64,000 nt of DNA, taken from assembly GCA_022826515.1 (NCBI GenBank), contig JAJDUT010000057.1:62001-126000 (forward strand), in the 5' to 3' direction. The stretch comes from Candidatus Latescibacterota bacterium. Its GTDB lineage: Bacteria; Latescibacterota; UBA2968; UBA8231. Made by a program: the position numbers and the translations under genes. This document shows, piece by piece, positions 46,604-55,932 of this stretch; the first letter of the stretch is position 1, and each line of letters begins with the position of its first letter. Under the pieces are notes generated by a model. The model was not told the DNA's origin. It searched no databases and saw nothing but the letters and a program-made list of their open reading frames with translations.

Positions 46604-47959
46604 CTAAGCCGGCACCCAGCCCTTTTGCCGCAGTTCCGCTTCCAGCAATCCCAAACACTCGTCGATGATAGCCAAGGACTCGTCGAGCTGTTCTTGCGTA
46701 ATGATCAATGGCGGGTAAAAGCGCAAATCGTCGCCCTCAATCCAATCGGCTCCTCCGCTGGCACCCGAAATAGCCAACCCCCGTTCCAAGGTCAGTTGAG
46801 GCACGCGCCGCGACACACCCCACTCGGCGGGAAAGGGCTTGCGGCTGCGGCGATCCTGGACCAGTTCAATGCCCAGCATCAGGCCCTTGCCGCGCACTTG
46901 GCCGACGCAAGCGTGGCGCGTCAGGCCCTGGGCCTTTTCCTGTAAATAGTCCCCAACTTGGTCGGCATGTTCCACGATGCCTTCTTCTTTCAACAGTTCC
47001 AGCACGGCCAAGCCAGCGCGCATAGACACGGGGTTATTGACATAGGTAAAAACGTGCGGCAGAGCTTGACCGCTGCGCGTGAGATCCCGCCGCATCTGTT
47101 CGCTCAGCAACACACCCCCCAAGGGCGCGTACCCGCTGCTGGCCCCTTTGCCAAAAACGATCATATCGGGCACCACATCCCAGTGCTCAATGGCAAAGAG
47201 CTTGCCGGTGCGGCCAAAGCCGGTGATGATCTCATCGGCGATAAAGAGGACATCGTGTTCGTCGCAGATCTGGCGAATGAGAGGGTAGTAATCGGGCGGC
47301 GGTACCCCGGCGGCGATCCCGGCCATGACCACCGGCTCAGCGATAAAAGCGGCGATGTTGTCGGCCCCGACCTCGCGGATGGTCTCTTCTAACTGGCGGG
47401 CACAGGTCAAATTGCAGCGCTCTTCGCAACCAGCAAAAGCGCAGCGATAGGGATAGCACGAGGCAATGTGCGGAAAAGTCGGCAGATACGGCTCAAAAGG
47501 AGCCCGCAATCCCGGCATCCCAGTAGCAGCCAAGGCACCCAAGGTAGCGCCGTGATATCCGCGCCAGCGGCCAATAATCTGGTGCTTTTGCGCCTGCCCC
47601 CGCTGCACATGGTACAAGCGGGCCAGTTTAATGGCCGTCTCCACGCCTTCAGAACCACCCGAGACAAAGTACGCGTGGTTCAAATCCCCGGGAGCCAGTT
47701 CGGCCAAGCGGCGGGCGTACTCAAGAGCCGGTGGGTTAGTAAAAAACGTCGAAAAACAATAGGCCAACTCCCGCCCCTGGGCGGCCATAGCCTCGACGAT
47801 GGCGTGGCGACCGTGGCCTAAAGTGACGTTGCCAGCCCCGGCCGTACCGTCGATATAGCGATTGCCAGCCTCGTCGTACAAGTAAATCCCCTCGCCCTTG
47901 ACGAGAACCGGGTAGGTGTAGTGCGGGTCGCGGTGGAGAAGCGCTGGGTTGGTAGTCAT
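46604..47959 (-). CDS. Class III PLP-dependent aminotransferase
   Basis: 451 residues from ATG 47959; a longer frame reaches into the antitoxin gene. Motifs are GTAGAGNVTLGHGR, YFVSGGSEGVETAIKLAR, RWRGYHGATLGALAATG, FIADEIITGFGRTGKLFAIEHW and the PLP lysine in FGKGASSGYAPLGGVLL. A Cys cluster CYPYRCAFAGCEERCNLTC lies mid-protein, as in some omega-amino-acid transaminases. Likely an omega-amino-acid:pyruvate or similar transaminase; the donor is unknown. Confidence 0.92.
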   Translation of the reverse strand: MTTNPALLHRDPHYTYPVLVKGEGIYLYDEAGNRYIDGTAGAGNVTLGHGRHAIVEAMAAQGRELAYCFSTFFTNPPALEYARRLAELAPGDLNHAYFVSGGSEGVETAIKLARLYHVQRGQAQKHQIIGRWRGYHGATLGALAATGMPGLRAPFEPYLPTFPHIASCYPYRCAFAGCEERCNLTCARQLEETIREVGADNIAAFIAEPVVMAGIAAGVPPPDYYPLIRQICDEHDVLFIADEIITGFGRTGKLFAIEHWDVVPDMIVFGKGASSGYAPLGGVLLSEQMRRDLTRSGQALPHVFTYVNNPVSMRAGLAVLELLKEEGIVEHADQVGDYLQEKAQGLTRHACVGQVRGKGLMLGIELVQDRRSRKPFPAEWGVSRRVPQLTLERGLAISGASGGADWIEGDDLRFYPPLIITQEQLDESLAIIDECLGLLEAELRQKGWVPA

Positions 47960-47969
47960 GGATTCTATC

Positions 47970-48170
47970 TCAGCGCTTCCACTCGATTTCTTCCACCGCT
48001 TGCTCAAAGGGAATCGCCTCATCGTCTCTTGACTTAGCTTGGTCATAAGCCCGAATCGATTCTAGTTCTTCCAGCTCTTCCAGCAGCTTTTGGTAGGCAC
48101 CGATTTCGAGCACCACGCTGACGCGCTGACCATTTTCGTCGATGATATACTGCTCTTTGACAGGTAGCAT
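47970..48170 (-). CDS. Orphan Phd/YefM-like antitoxin
   Basis: 66 residues from ATG 48170 (GGAG precedes). LPVKEQYIIDENGQRVSVVLEIGAYQKLLEELEELE is the DNA-binding/dimer half. DEAIPFEQAVEEIEWKR is the toxin-binding tail usual in RelE/ParE partners. No toxin follows: the next gene is the aminotransferase 10 bp away. A MITE-like inverted repeat lies 37 bp upstream. Confidence 0.65.
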   Translation of the reverse strand: MLPVKEQYIIDENGQRVSVVLEIGAYQKLLEELEELESIRAYDQAKSRDDEAIPFEQAVEEIEWKR

Positions 48171-48206
48171 AGTGTAGGCTCCCTTCCTCAGATTTCGTTT
48201 CAAAGT

Positions 48207-48279
48207 TATAGCGACCGCAAAACGGATTCTCACATTTTATAAGAGTCAAAAACTCAGGATTTGTTTTGCGGTCGCTATA
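48207..48279. mobile_element. MITE-like element with perfect 17-bp inverted repeats
   Basis: TATAGCGACCGCAAAAC (48207-48223) and its exact inverse GTTTTGCGGTCGCTATA (48263-48279) flank 39 bp of AT-rich DNA, 73 bp in total, with TA ends. The interior holds a small GAGT/ACTC hairpin. Its size and TA ends match the element at 46421-46495 but the sequence differs. It could alternatively be a regulatory inverted repeat of the adjacent antitoxin gene. Confidence 0.55.
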
Positions 48280-48349
48280 TTTGGAATAATCTACGGAAAA
48301 GGGCTGATTTCAGCGATATAAGCCTCGTTCTGCGGCGGCGGCGGTCCTT

Positions 48350-49453
48350 TTATCCATCCTCGTCTAATTTCGGCAACACCTCGCGCAACACCTCCGCAAA
48401 GGCTTGCCGCTCGGTAGCCGGTCCCACAGTCAATCGGATGCAGCGGTCGAGCGGAGCCACGCCCGGCATCCGCACAAAAACCCCGTGCTGCAAAAGCACC
48501 TGCATCAGACGCCGCGCACGCTCGCCACTGCCCACGTCGAGCGCCACGAAATTAGTCGCCGAGGGCACCGTTTTCAGCCCCAACTCTGCTGCCAGCGACG
48601 CGTACTCCCGCCGACCTTCCTCCACTTGCCGCACCACCGAGCGCACAAACTCGTCGTCGCCCAGCGAAGCAAGCGCCCCAGCCTGGGCAATGCGATTGAC
48701 GCCAAAGTGATTGCGCACCTTGTCGAGCGCGGCCACCACATCGCGGTGCGCCAGCGCGTAGCCGACCCTAGCTCCGGCCATGCCGTGCGACTTGGAAAAC
48801 GTCCGTAGCCGCACCACCTGTGCCCGTTCCGTGTCCAGCGGCAAGTGCGCATCTGCGGGAGCGAAGTCGCTGTACGCCTCGTCGAGCAGCAACACACAAT
48901 CCGACGGCAACTCCGCGATAAAATCCCGCAGCTCGTCGGCCCGCTGATAGGTGCCCATGGGATTGTCGGGATTGGCCACGTAGATCAGCTTGGGACGCAC
49001 TTCCCGAGTCTTGTCCAACAGGGCTGGCAAATCCTCCCGATCCGCGCGATAGGGCACCTTGTGCAACACCGCCCCGTGCCCCTCGACGTGGTAGTTGAAC
49101 GTAGGATAGGCCCCCAGCGATGTCACCACCGCGTCACCCGGCTCGGCAAAAAGGCGCACCAAAAGCCCCAACAGTTCGTCAATCCCCGCACCCAAGGCGA
49201 CCTCTTCCCGCGCCACCCCATGCCGCACCGCCAGCGCCGAGCGCAACTCGTATCCCTCCGGGTCGTTGTACCAATGCACTTGATCCACCGCCTCCACCAT
49301 GGCCTGCCGCGCCTTCGGCGAAATCCCGAAATTGCTCTCATTGGCCCCAACCCGCAGAACAAGCGGCTGTCCCTGCTCCCTCTCCAACGCCTCGGGCGGC
49401 ACAAAGGGAACGGTCGGCGGCAGGGCGCGGACGATGCGCGTAAACGGCAGCAC
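48350..49453 (-). CDS. hisC: Histidinol-phosphate aminotransferase-like enzyme
   Basis: 367 residues of the class I/II HisC group: VLRVGANESNFGISPKARQAM, YNDPEGYELRSALA, GAGIDELLGLLVRLFAEPGDAVV, YVANPDNPMGTYQ, LLLDEAYSDFA and the PLP lysine in RTFSKSHGMAGARVGYAL. GTG start at 49453. It normally transfers the amino group in histidine synthesis, but no other his genes are here, and related aminotransferases share these motifs. Three bases separate it from the upstream oxygenase stop. Confidence 0.85.
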   Translation of the reverse strand: MLPFTRIVRALPPTVPFVPPEALEREQGQPLVLRVGANESNFGISPKARQAMVEAVDQVHWYNDPEGYELRSALAVRHGVAREEVALGAGIDELLGLLVRLFAEPGDAVVTSLGAYPTFNYHVEGHGAVLHKVPYRADREDLPALLDKTREVRPKLIYVANPDNPMGTYQRADELRDFIAELPSDCVLLLDEAYSDFAPADAHLPLDTERAQVVRLRTFSKSHGMAGARVGYALAHRDVVAALDKVRNHFGVNRIAQAGALASLGDDEFVRSVVRQVEEGRREYASLAAELGLKTVPSATNFVALDVGSGERARRLMQVLLQHGVFVRMPGVAPLDRCIRLTVGPATERQAFAEVLREVLPKLDEDG

Positions 49454-49456
49454 GGG

Positions 49457-50284
49457 TTAAGACCACACGTAGATTTCTTCGTCGTCTTCGGCATAGCCAA
49501 TGAAGACGGCGAGCACCACCCGCGGATCGTCCCCCTGCACCGCAGGAACCTCGTGGATGCAGCGAGTGTTAAAGAAATACAAATCGCCCGGCTCAAGCGC
49601 GACCTCGCAGTGCTCCACGCCCCGCGCAGCCGCATACTCGTGAAAGCGGCCCTCGGCAATATACGGCTGTATCTCCTCGGTCCACAGACAGCGATGCAAC
49701 ACAGCCTGCACCCCAGGCCCCGCAGAATCCGCGTTCTGCACGCACAGCACGCCGGCAAATTGGTGAGTAAAGCGCGCTACCTCGTAGTTGAACCGCTTTT
49801 CGCGCAGGACTACGTGGTCGATGTGCGGACTATAGGAGTGAGTCTCGTAGTGGATGCGAAAGATAGCCGGGCCGTACAAGCGCCCGTCGCGCTCGCGCGC
49901 CGTCTTAACCTCCTTGTCGGACGCCAACGCCTGCAAGTGCCGATAGAGCAGTTGCACCGGATCGAGCAAACCCTCGAAAAGAGTGGCAAAAAGCGCGTGC
50001 GTCTCCTCCGCATCCGCTAAGAATGCCTCTTGGTCGCCGCCTAGGTTGCCAAGACTAGTGCCAATGTCGATGCGCGTGCGCTCGTCGCCCGAAGCGCGCA
50101 GCAACCCACGCTCGTCAAAGCGCTCTATCAGCCGCTGACAATCGGCTGGCGTGCAGACTTGGGGCAGCAGGATCGCCGGTATCTCCGCCCGAGCCAAGGC
50201 ACCAAGCGGGTCGGTGCACTCGTCCGGCCCCACGGGCCGCCACAATGCACTCGCGGCGTTTTCTTCGTACGTTGTTCTCTGCAA
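49457..50284 (-). CDS. 2-oxoglutarate/Fe(II) oxygenase
   Basis: 275 residues from TTG 50284, chosen because AGGAG lies 7 bp upstream; a longer frame would run into the divergent gene. Iron ligands are visible in SYSPHIDHVVLRE (HxD) and TRCIHEVPAVQ (distal His), followed by DPRVVLAVFIGY with the 2-oxoglutarate Arg. GDLYFFNTR is typical of this fold. It probably shares an operon with hisC and may hydroxylate an amino-acid derivative (inference). Confidence 0.82.
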   Translation of the reverse strand: MQRTTYEENAASALWRPVGPDECTDPLGALARAEIPAILLPQVCTPADCQRLIERFDERGLLRASGDERTRIDIGTSLGNLGGDQEAFLADAEETHALFATLFEGLLDPVQLLYRHLQALASDKEVKTARERDGRLYGPAIFRIHYETHSYSPHIDHVVLREKRFNYEVARFTHQFAGVLCVQNADSAGPGVQAVLHRCLWTEEIQPYIAEGRFHEYAAARGVEHCEVALEPGDLYFFNTRCIHEVPAVQGDDPRVVLAVFIGYAEDDEEIYVWS

Positions 50285-50297
50285 AGCGAAAACTCCT

Positions 50298-51311
50298 ATG
50301 GATAGCGTTACGCAAATCGCACTCGGCGCGGCCGTCGGCGAAAAGGTCTTAGGCAAAAAGGTTGGCAACAAAGCCCCCCTGTGGGGCGCGGCCTTGGGCA
50401 TCCTCCCAGACCTCGACGTGTTGGGCGCGGCCTTTCTGTCGGGGACCGACCAATTGGGCTTTCACCGCTGGGTGTCGCACTCCCTGCTCTTTGCGGTCGG
50501 CGGCGGCCTCGGAGTCGGCTGGGCGCTGTCTAAGCTACACCGCGACGCGCGCTGGCGCGAGTGGTCCGCGCTGGCGTTCTGGGCAATTCTCACGCATGCC
50601 CTCCTCGACTGCTTCACTGGGTACGGCACCCAGTTGTTCAGTCCGTTCAGCAATTACCCGGTCGCCTTCGGTTCCATCTTCGTCATAGACCCGCTCTATA
50701 CTCTGCCTTTAGCCATCGGCCTCATCGCCGCTCTATTTCAACGGCAACTGCACTGGAGACGGCGGCTCAACACGTTGGGCCTATGCGTGAGCACGGCGTA
50801 CTTGCTCACTACCGCCGCAATCTGCCTACACGTCCGCAGCACCTTTGCCCAAGCTCTAGACGACCAAGGCATTGCCTACGAGCGCCTGCACGTCGTGCCG
50901 ACCCCGTTCAACGCCGTGCTGTGGTCGGGCTTGGCTGGCGCAGACGACCACCTGTGGGCCGGGCTACACTCCCTACTCGACTCCGACTCGGCGATCCGCT
51001 TCCGCCGCATCAAGCGCAACACCTACCTCATCGCCTCCCGCCGCGACGACCCACCAATCCAGCGCCTATTCTGGTTTTCTCGCGGGTACTATCGAGTGGA
51101 GCGCCGCGACGACGAACTCTACTTCTACGACCTGCGCTTTGGCCGCTCCGATTTCTATCTCGATTCCACCGGCACCTATATCTTCACGTTCCGCCTGTTG
51201 CCGGATCCATCCCATCCCGAGCGCATCGCCGATCTCCAGCGCATCAACAACCCATCCGAGCTCACCTACCAAGCCCTCAAGCGGCTCTGGCACCGTCTAC
51301 TCGGCAACTAA
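50298..51311 (+). CDS. Membrane-bound metal-dependent hydrolase (YdjM/DUF457)
   Basis: 337 residues from ATG 50298. The N-terminal part is the YdjM-like integral membrane hydrolase: MDSVTQIALGAAVGEKVLGKK, LGILPDLD, GFHRWVSHSLLFAVGGGLGVGWAL, ILTHALLDCFTGYGTQLF and about five membrane helices. The soluble C-terminal ~150 residues resemble the second half of that family. The start codon is 13 bp from that of the divergent oxygenase and no ribosome site is clear, so expression is likely leader-poor. Confidence 0.85.
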   Translation: MDSVTQIALGAAVGEKVLGKKVGNKAPLWGAALGILPDLDVLGAAFLSGTDQLGFHRWVSHSLLFAVGGGLGVGWALSKLHRDARWREWSALAFWAILTHALLDCFTGYGTQLFSPFSNYPVAFGSIFVIDPLYTLPLAIGLIAALFQRQLHWRRRLNTLGLCVSTAYLLTTAAICLHVRSTFAQALDDQGIAYERLHVVPTPFNAVLWSGLAGADDHLWAGLHSLLDSDSAIRFRRIKRNTYLIASRRDDPPIQRLFWFSRGYYRVERRDDELYFYDLRFGRSDFYLDSTGTYIFTFRLLPDPSHPERIADLQRINNPSELTYQALKRLWHRLLGN

Positions 51312-51362
51312 TCCTCCTTAGCCTGCTCCCACTCCCCCATTCCTAATTCCTAATTCCCAATT

Positions 51363-52574
51363 CTAAAGCCCCCACGCCTGATCGACATCGCGCTGGTACG
51401 CATCGACCTTGCCCGCCAGCACATCGGCGACCTGTACCACCTGCCCAGAGTGACCGGATTCGTAGATAGCCTCGCTGACGGCCTTGCTGCGCAAACCTTC
51501 CTCCGCGTCGATTTCCACCGGCCGCCCCTCACTCAACGCGTCGATAAAATCCCACAACTCCAGCGTCACCCCGCCGGTGATCCCATACGGAAAAAGCTCG
51601 TCCTTTTCCTCCGCGCTCAGGGTCGCCAAATACATTTCCTGCAGCTCGGACATACTATGCGTGGTACCATCGGCGAGCTGGCACTCGCCATTGGCCTGAA
51701 AGGCAGCCGGATGGAAGATGTCCGTGTCGATGATTGACCCCTTCTCGCCGCTCAGCGTTAGTTGGGTAAAGCCCTTGCCCGGCGCGCTGACCGTCCACGA
51801 CCACGTGCCGATCAAGCCGCTTTGGAAGTTGAATATGCTAGTCCAAAAATCCTCGGACGCGCTATTGACGATTTCCTCGCCTTGGCGATGGAGGCGCGGG
51901 TAGATCTGCTCAACCCGAGCGTACACGCTGTCGATCTCGCCGAACCAATAGCGCATGGTGTCAACCCAGTGCGCCCCGCTGTCCATGACCATGCCGCAGC
52001 CGCCCAGCTTGCGATCAATGCGCCAGTGCCAATTGGGCACTTCTGCTGGATCGCGCCACCCCGCCTGCACGGCCCACCACATTTTCGGCGCACCCAACAG
52101 GCCGTCGTTAAAGGCCCAGTGAATCGTGCGCTGGCCCAAGGCGCGGCGGCACTGCTCGGCCGTGGCAGCGACTCTCCCACAACGCTGCGCCGTCTGCGCG
52201 ATCTTCTTCGAGGCCCGCACCGTGACGCCAATCGGCTTTTCGACCAACACATTAACCCCACCTTCCAGCAGTTCGCAGGCCAGCACGTGATGCAAGCCGT
52301 GCGGGCTGCATATATCGGCCCCATCGAGTGCGTCTTCTCCGGCGAGCAGTTCGGCCACGCTCGCATAAGCATTGACCTCCCAGCCGGCGAACGCGTTAAT
52401 ACGCGCAGCAAAATCCTCGGCGCGCGCCGACACCTCATCTACAGCCGCGACAATGCGGAACCGCGTCTCACCCTTTTCCAACAGCTCTTCGTACCCCCGC
52501 AAATGCGCCCCGGCCATACCGCCGCAACCCACCATCGCCAATCGGACGACCTCGCCCTTCTTAGTTTTGCTCAT
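51363..52574 (-). CDS. Gfo/Idh/MocA family oxidoreductase
   Basis: 403 residues from ATG 52574. VVRLAMVGCGGMAGAHLRGYEELL is the Rossmann NAD(P) loop. CSPHGLHHVLACELLEGGVNVLVEKPIGVTV carries the EKP motif, and GCGMVMDSGAHWVDTMRYW marks the C-terminal domain. Third Gfo/Idh paralogue in the window and the longest. Substrate unknown. Confidence 0.91.
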   Translation of the reverse strand: MSKTKKGEVVRLAMVGCGGMAGAHLRGYEELLEKGETRFRIVAAVDEVSARAEDFAARINAFAGWEVNAYASVAELLAGEDALDGADICSPHGLHHVLACELLEGGVNVLVEKPIGVTVRASKKIAQTAQRCGRVAATAEQCRRALGQRTIHWAFNDGLLGAPKMWWAVQAGWRDPAEVPNWHWRIDRKLGGCGMVMDSGAHWVDTMRYWFGEIDSVYARVEQIYPRLHRQGEEIVNSASEDFWTSIFNFQSGLIGTWSWTVSAPGKGFTQLTLSGEKGSIIDTDIFHPAAFQANGECQLADGTTHSMSELQEMYLATLSAEEKDELFPYGITGGVTLELWDFIDALSEGRPVEIDAEEGLRSKAVSEAIYESGHSGQVVQVADVLAGKVDAYQRDVDQAWGL

Positions 52575-52655
52575 CTCTACCTCCACAGGTTGGTTTTGTG
52601 GTAGGGGCAACCGGCCGGTCGCCCCTACGTAACGTCATACATAAAATTCCCTCCA

Positions 52656-53483
52656 TCACCACCCCAGCACCTCCGTCAAAAACGCCTCCACCCCAGCTTC
52701 ATACGTGGCCGCATCCTCGCTAAAGGCCGAACTGTGACCACCTCGCATCACGGTAAACGCCTTGGGCTGGCTAGCGGCCTCGTATAGCCGCTGGCCGTGC
52801 GCGAATACAATAAACTTGTCGTCGCGGCTGTGGCTTATCAGCACCGGGCATTGCACCTGCTTTAGGTACTCCAGCGTGGGATACTCGTAGCGGGCGAGCA
52901 AGCCGACCGGAAAAATCGGATACAGATCTCGACCCAACTCGGGTATAGAAGTAAAGGTCTCCTCCAAGAACAAGGCGGCCGGCGTCTTGTCTCGCGCCAG
53001 CCGCGCGGCGATTGGCCCGCCCAGCGAGCGGCCGATAACCGCGATCTGATCCGGGGCTAGCCCAGCCTCCTGCACCAAGTAGTTCCAAGCCGCCTCAGCA
53101 TCGCGGTGCGTACCTTCCTCAGAGGGCGTGCCCTCGCTCTGGCCATAGCCGCGATAATCAAACAGCAGAATCCCCAAACCCAACCGATGTGCATCTTGGG
53201 CCACGGCGAGCAGATGCGATATGTTGCCCGCATTGCCGTGGCAAAAAAGCACCGTTCCTCGCGCGCCTGCCAACGGCAGGTACCACCCATTCAGCCGCAC
53301 TCCGTCACTGGCGACCAACGCGACTTCCTCGTAGTACATCCCCACCGCGGCCGGCGTAACTTTGATGCGAGCACTCGGCACATAGATGAATTTTTCCTGA
53401 AAAAAATAGAGATAGGCCGCGGCCAGAATGTAGCCCACCACAGCCAGCACGGCGATTCCCAGCACAAGGCGTCCCATAAACAT
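52656..53483 (-). CDS. Membrane-anchored alpha/beta hydrolase (Bem46/ABHD13-like)
   Basis: About 275 residues. One N-terminal membrane helix (LVLGIAVLAVVGYILAAAYLYF) is followed by FQEKFIYVPS, HGNAGNISHLL, DYRGYGQSEGTPSEEG, nucleophile IGRSLGGPIAARL, acid SHSRDDKFI and base RGGHSSAF, all intact. The start is placed at ATG 53483; TTG 53492 and ATG 53477 are alternatives. Likely an envelope esterase or peptidase. Confidence 0.9.
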   Translation of the reverse strand: MFMGRLVLGIAVLAVVGYILAAAYLYFFQEKFIYVPSARIKVTPAAVGMYYEEVALVASDGVRLNGWYLPLAGARGTVLFCHGNAGNISHLLAVAQDAHRLGLGILLFDYRGYGQSEGTPSEEGTHRDAEAAWNYLVQEAGLAPDQIAVIGRSLGGPIAARLARDKTPAALFLEETFTSIPELGRDLYPIFPVGLLARYEYPTLEYLKQVQCPVLISHSRDDKFIVFAHGQRLYEAASQPKAFTVMRGGHSSAFSEDAATYEAGVEAFLTEVLGW

Positions 53484-53532
53484 AGCGTCCAAGTTGATTT
53501 ACGCAGTCGGTAAAAGTACTTTGCAATATACC

Positions 53533-55857
53533 ATGTCCATTGCCGCTGTCCTCCTCGTCCTACTTGCCTGTAGCGTGTGCGCCGACCAACTGCGCTTTAG
53601 TTCGGCGCGCCAGTGGAGCGATTGGCAACTGCCGCTCGGCGCAGTCGAGGTTGCACCCAATGGCTCGATTCAGCCGCTGCGCGTTACAAAAAATACCGAC
53701 GCCGTGCGCGATGCCCTCCAGCTAGGCGGCGGCATCCGCCGGGCCGGCTCCAATCCTAGGGATGCCATTGCCCTCCTCGACGGCAATCCTGCGACCGGCT
53801 GGGCACCTAGCTCAGACGACGACCCAGACGACTGGTTCGTGGAAATCGATCTCGGCCGCAGCGTTTCGGCGCACAGCGTCGCGCTCATTTTTGCCGACGA
53901 CGCACCCCCTTTTGAGCTGTTCGACCTCTTGCTCTCCTCTGGCGAGCCGCAACTCGACCAAGTAGCCAATCCAATCGAAGGCTCCCTGATCTACCGCATT
54001 AAGGAACGCTTCAAAGAAAACGCGCACCACCGCGTCGCATTCGCCCCGGGCGACGCGCTCTACCTGACGCCGATCCGCTACCTGCAAATCCGCAACCTCA
54101 AGCACGTCCCCGACGCCCGGCTCGTCGAAGTCCAAGTCGAGAGCATCGGCGACAATCTCACCCTCAACCTCCTCGAGCGCGGCGGGGCCATCGACGTGGT
54201 CATTGACGCCTTTGTCCGCGCCGAAGAAGTCACTTTGGGCAACGCGCTAAACCTAGTCGATGGCTCGATTTTCAACCGCTGGCGCAACGGGCGCGAGCCG
54301 CGCAACACCTACAACACTTGGAGCCACATCACCATCGACTTAGGGGCCGTCTATCCCGTAGATTTCGTGCGCCTGATTACCGGCATAGCCATCCGCGGCG
54401 GCTTTGGCGAACACCTACTGCGCACCCGAGCCGGGGCCAGCGGACCGCGCTCCTTCAGCTACAAAAACTACGAAGTCCTCACCTCGGACGGCACCATCGC
54501 CCCCGACGGCACCCGCATCTGGACGCGGCACTTTGCCGGGTACCCCGACAGCGAAAACCACAGGGCCGGGCTAGCCGACCACCAGTTCCCCACCCTGCCA
54601 GCTCGCTACGTCCGCATCGCCTGGCTCATCTGGGACGCCACCTGCGCCGCGACCCTGACCGACGCGGCCTCGCGCTGGGGTTGCTACGCCAACGGCTCAG
54701 CCGAAGAAATCCAAGTGTACGGCGAAGGCTATCCCCTCGCCGTCGGTTTCCGCTCGCCGCTCATTGACCTAGAAAGCGGCAAGAACCTCAACTCGCTTGA
54801 GTGGCAAGCCCAGACCCCCTTGGGCACCCACATCGAGATCCGCTCGCGCACGGGCAACGAGGTCGTAGAGCAATACACTTTTCACGACAAAAATGGCAAG
54901 GAAGTAACCCAGAAGCGCTACGACAAACTGATCCCCAGTTTCAAGGGCAAAATCGACACCTCGCGCATCCCCGGGGCAGACTGGAGCCCCTATAGCAGTA
55001 TCTACAGCGCGTCGGGCGCGGCCTTCCAGTCGCCTTCGCCGCGCCGCTTTATGGAACTGGACGTGCGCTTGGTATCCGACAGCCCGACGCAAGCTCCCTA
55101 CTTCAACTGGCTAGCCGTCAATTTCAGCGACCCACTGGCGTCCGAGGTCGTCGGCGAAGTGTTCCCCCTCCAGGTCACACCCGGCCAAGAGACCCAGTTT
55201 TCCTACTTCCTGCGGCCCGCGACGACCCGCGACGGCTTCGACCAAATCGCCATTGAAGCCACCACCATCCCCCGCTTTGACGCCGCCTTGGTCGATGGCG
55301 AGCCTATCGAGGTGGTCGCCGATACCCTCGCCCAAGGCTTTCGCGCCACCTTCCCGCGCCGCATCCGCAGCCGCCAACTCGTCGAACTGCGCTTTACCGC
55401 CCCCATTTACCTACAGGCGACCCGCTTTGATGCCTTTCTCGAAGACAGCCAAAAGGCACAACGGCAACTCGTGGACCCAGGCGACGCTGCCCCCCAAGTC
55501 GAGAGCAGTTCCAACGTCGTGCGCCTACCCGTAGCCGATCAGCTCTTTGCCGGTCTCTCGTTCAGCCCCGCGCTCATTACGCCCAACGGCGACGGGATCA
55601 ACGACCAACTCCGCATCTCCTTCGACCTCATCAACGTACTCACCGCCCGCCCCTTGCACCTGCGGCTCTACGATTTGTCCGGCCAGCCGCTTTTTACCCA
55701 AGAGCGGGCTGGCCAAGCCGGGCACATCGCATGGCACTGGGACGGCCACGACCAACGCGGCCAGCGCGTGCCGCCCGGCCTCTACATAGCCGAGTTGCAC
55801 GTCGCTGGTGATGCTGGCGATCGCAGCGTGCGACGCATCGTGGCCGTGGCCTACTAG
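53533..55857 (+). CDS. Secreted protein with discoidin-like domains and TPNGDG C-terminal sorting domain
   Basis: 774 residues from ATG 53533, giving a signal peptide SIAAVLLVLLACSVCA. A discoidin/F5-8-like carbohydrate-binding segment is seen at about 70-115 (AIALLDGNPATGWAP ... WFVEIDLGRSVSAHSVALIF). A second similar one follows at about 230-340 (LVDGSIFNRW ... HITIDLGAVYPVDFVRLI). The C-terminus is a FlgD-like sorting/gliding-type domain with ITPNGDGINDQLRISFDL and PPGLYIAELHV. Probably exported across the outer membrane and surface-bound. It is divergent from the Bem46-like gene. Confidence 0.82.
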   Translation: MSIAAVLLVLLACSVCADQLRFSSARQWSDWQLPLGAVEVAPNGSIQPLRVTKNTDAVRDALQLGGGIRRAGSNPRDAIALLDGNPATGWAPSSDDDPDDWFVEIDLGRSVSAHSVALIFADDAPPFELFDLLLSSGEPQLDQVANPIEGSLIYRIKERFKENAHHRVAFAPGDALYLTPIRYLQIRNLKHVPDARLVEVQVESIGDNLTLNLLERGGAIDVVIDAFVRAEEVTLGNALNLVDGSIFNRWRNGREPRNTYNTWSHITIDLGAVYPVDFVRLITGIAIRGGFGEHLLRTRAGASGPRSFSYKNYEVLTSDGTIAPDGTRIWTRHFAGYPDSENHRAGLADHQFPTLPARYVRIAWLIWDATCAATLTDAASRWGCYANGSAEEIQVYGEGYPLAVGFRSPLIDLESGKNLNSLEWQAQTPLGTHIEIRSRTGNEVVEQYTFHDKNGKEVTQKRYDKLIPSFKGKIDTSRIPGADWSPYSSIYSASGAAFQSPSPRRFMELDVRLVSDSPTQAPYFNWLAVNFSDPLASEVVGEVFPLQVTPGQETQFSYFLRPATTRDGFDQIAIEATTIPRFDAALVDGEPIEVVADTLAQGFRATFPRRIRSRQLVELRFTAPIYLQATRFDAFLEDSQKAQRQLVDPGDAAPQVESSSNVVRLPVADQLFAGLSFSPALITPNGDGINDQLRISFDLINVLTARPLHLRLYDLSGQPLFTQERAGQAGHIAWHWDGHDQRGQRVPPGLYIAELHVAGDAGDRSVRRIVAVAY

Positions 55858-55932
55858 GATTTCCTCGAATACAGCACGATAAAGAATATAATTATGCTTG
55901 ATTAGGCCTCTATAGATGGCTATTTTAGAAGC

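Noticed and set aside
48845..50020. 391-codon plus-strand frame across hisC and the 2OG oxygenase
   Set aside because: It spans two recognised minus-strand genes and their junction, is Arg/His-rich low-complexity sequence, and has no ribosome site.
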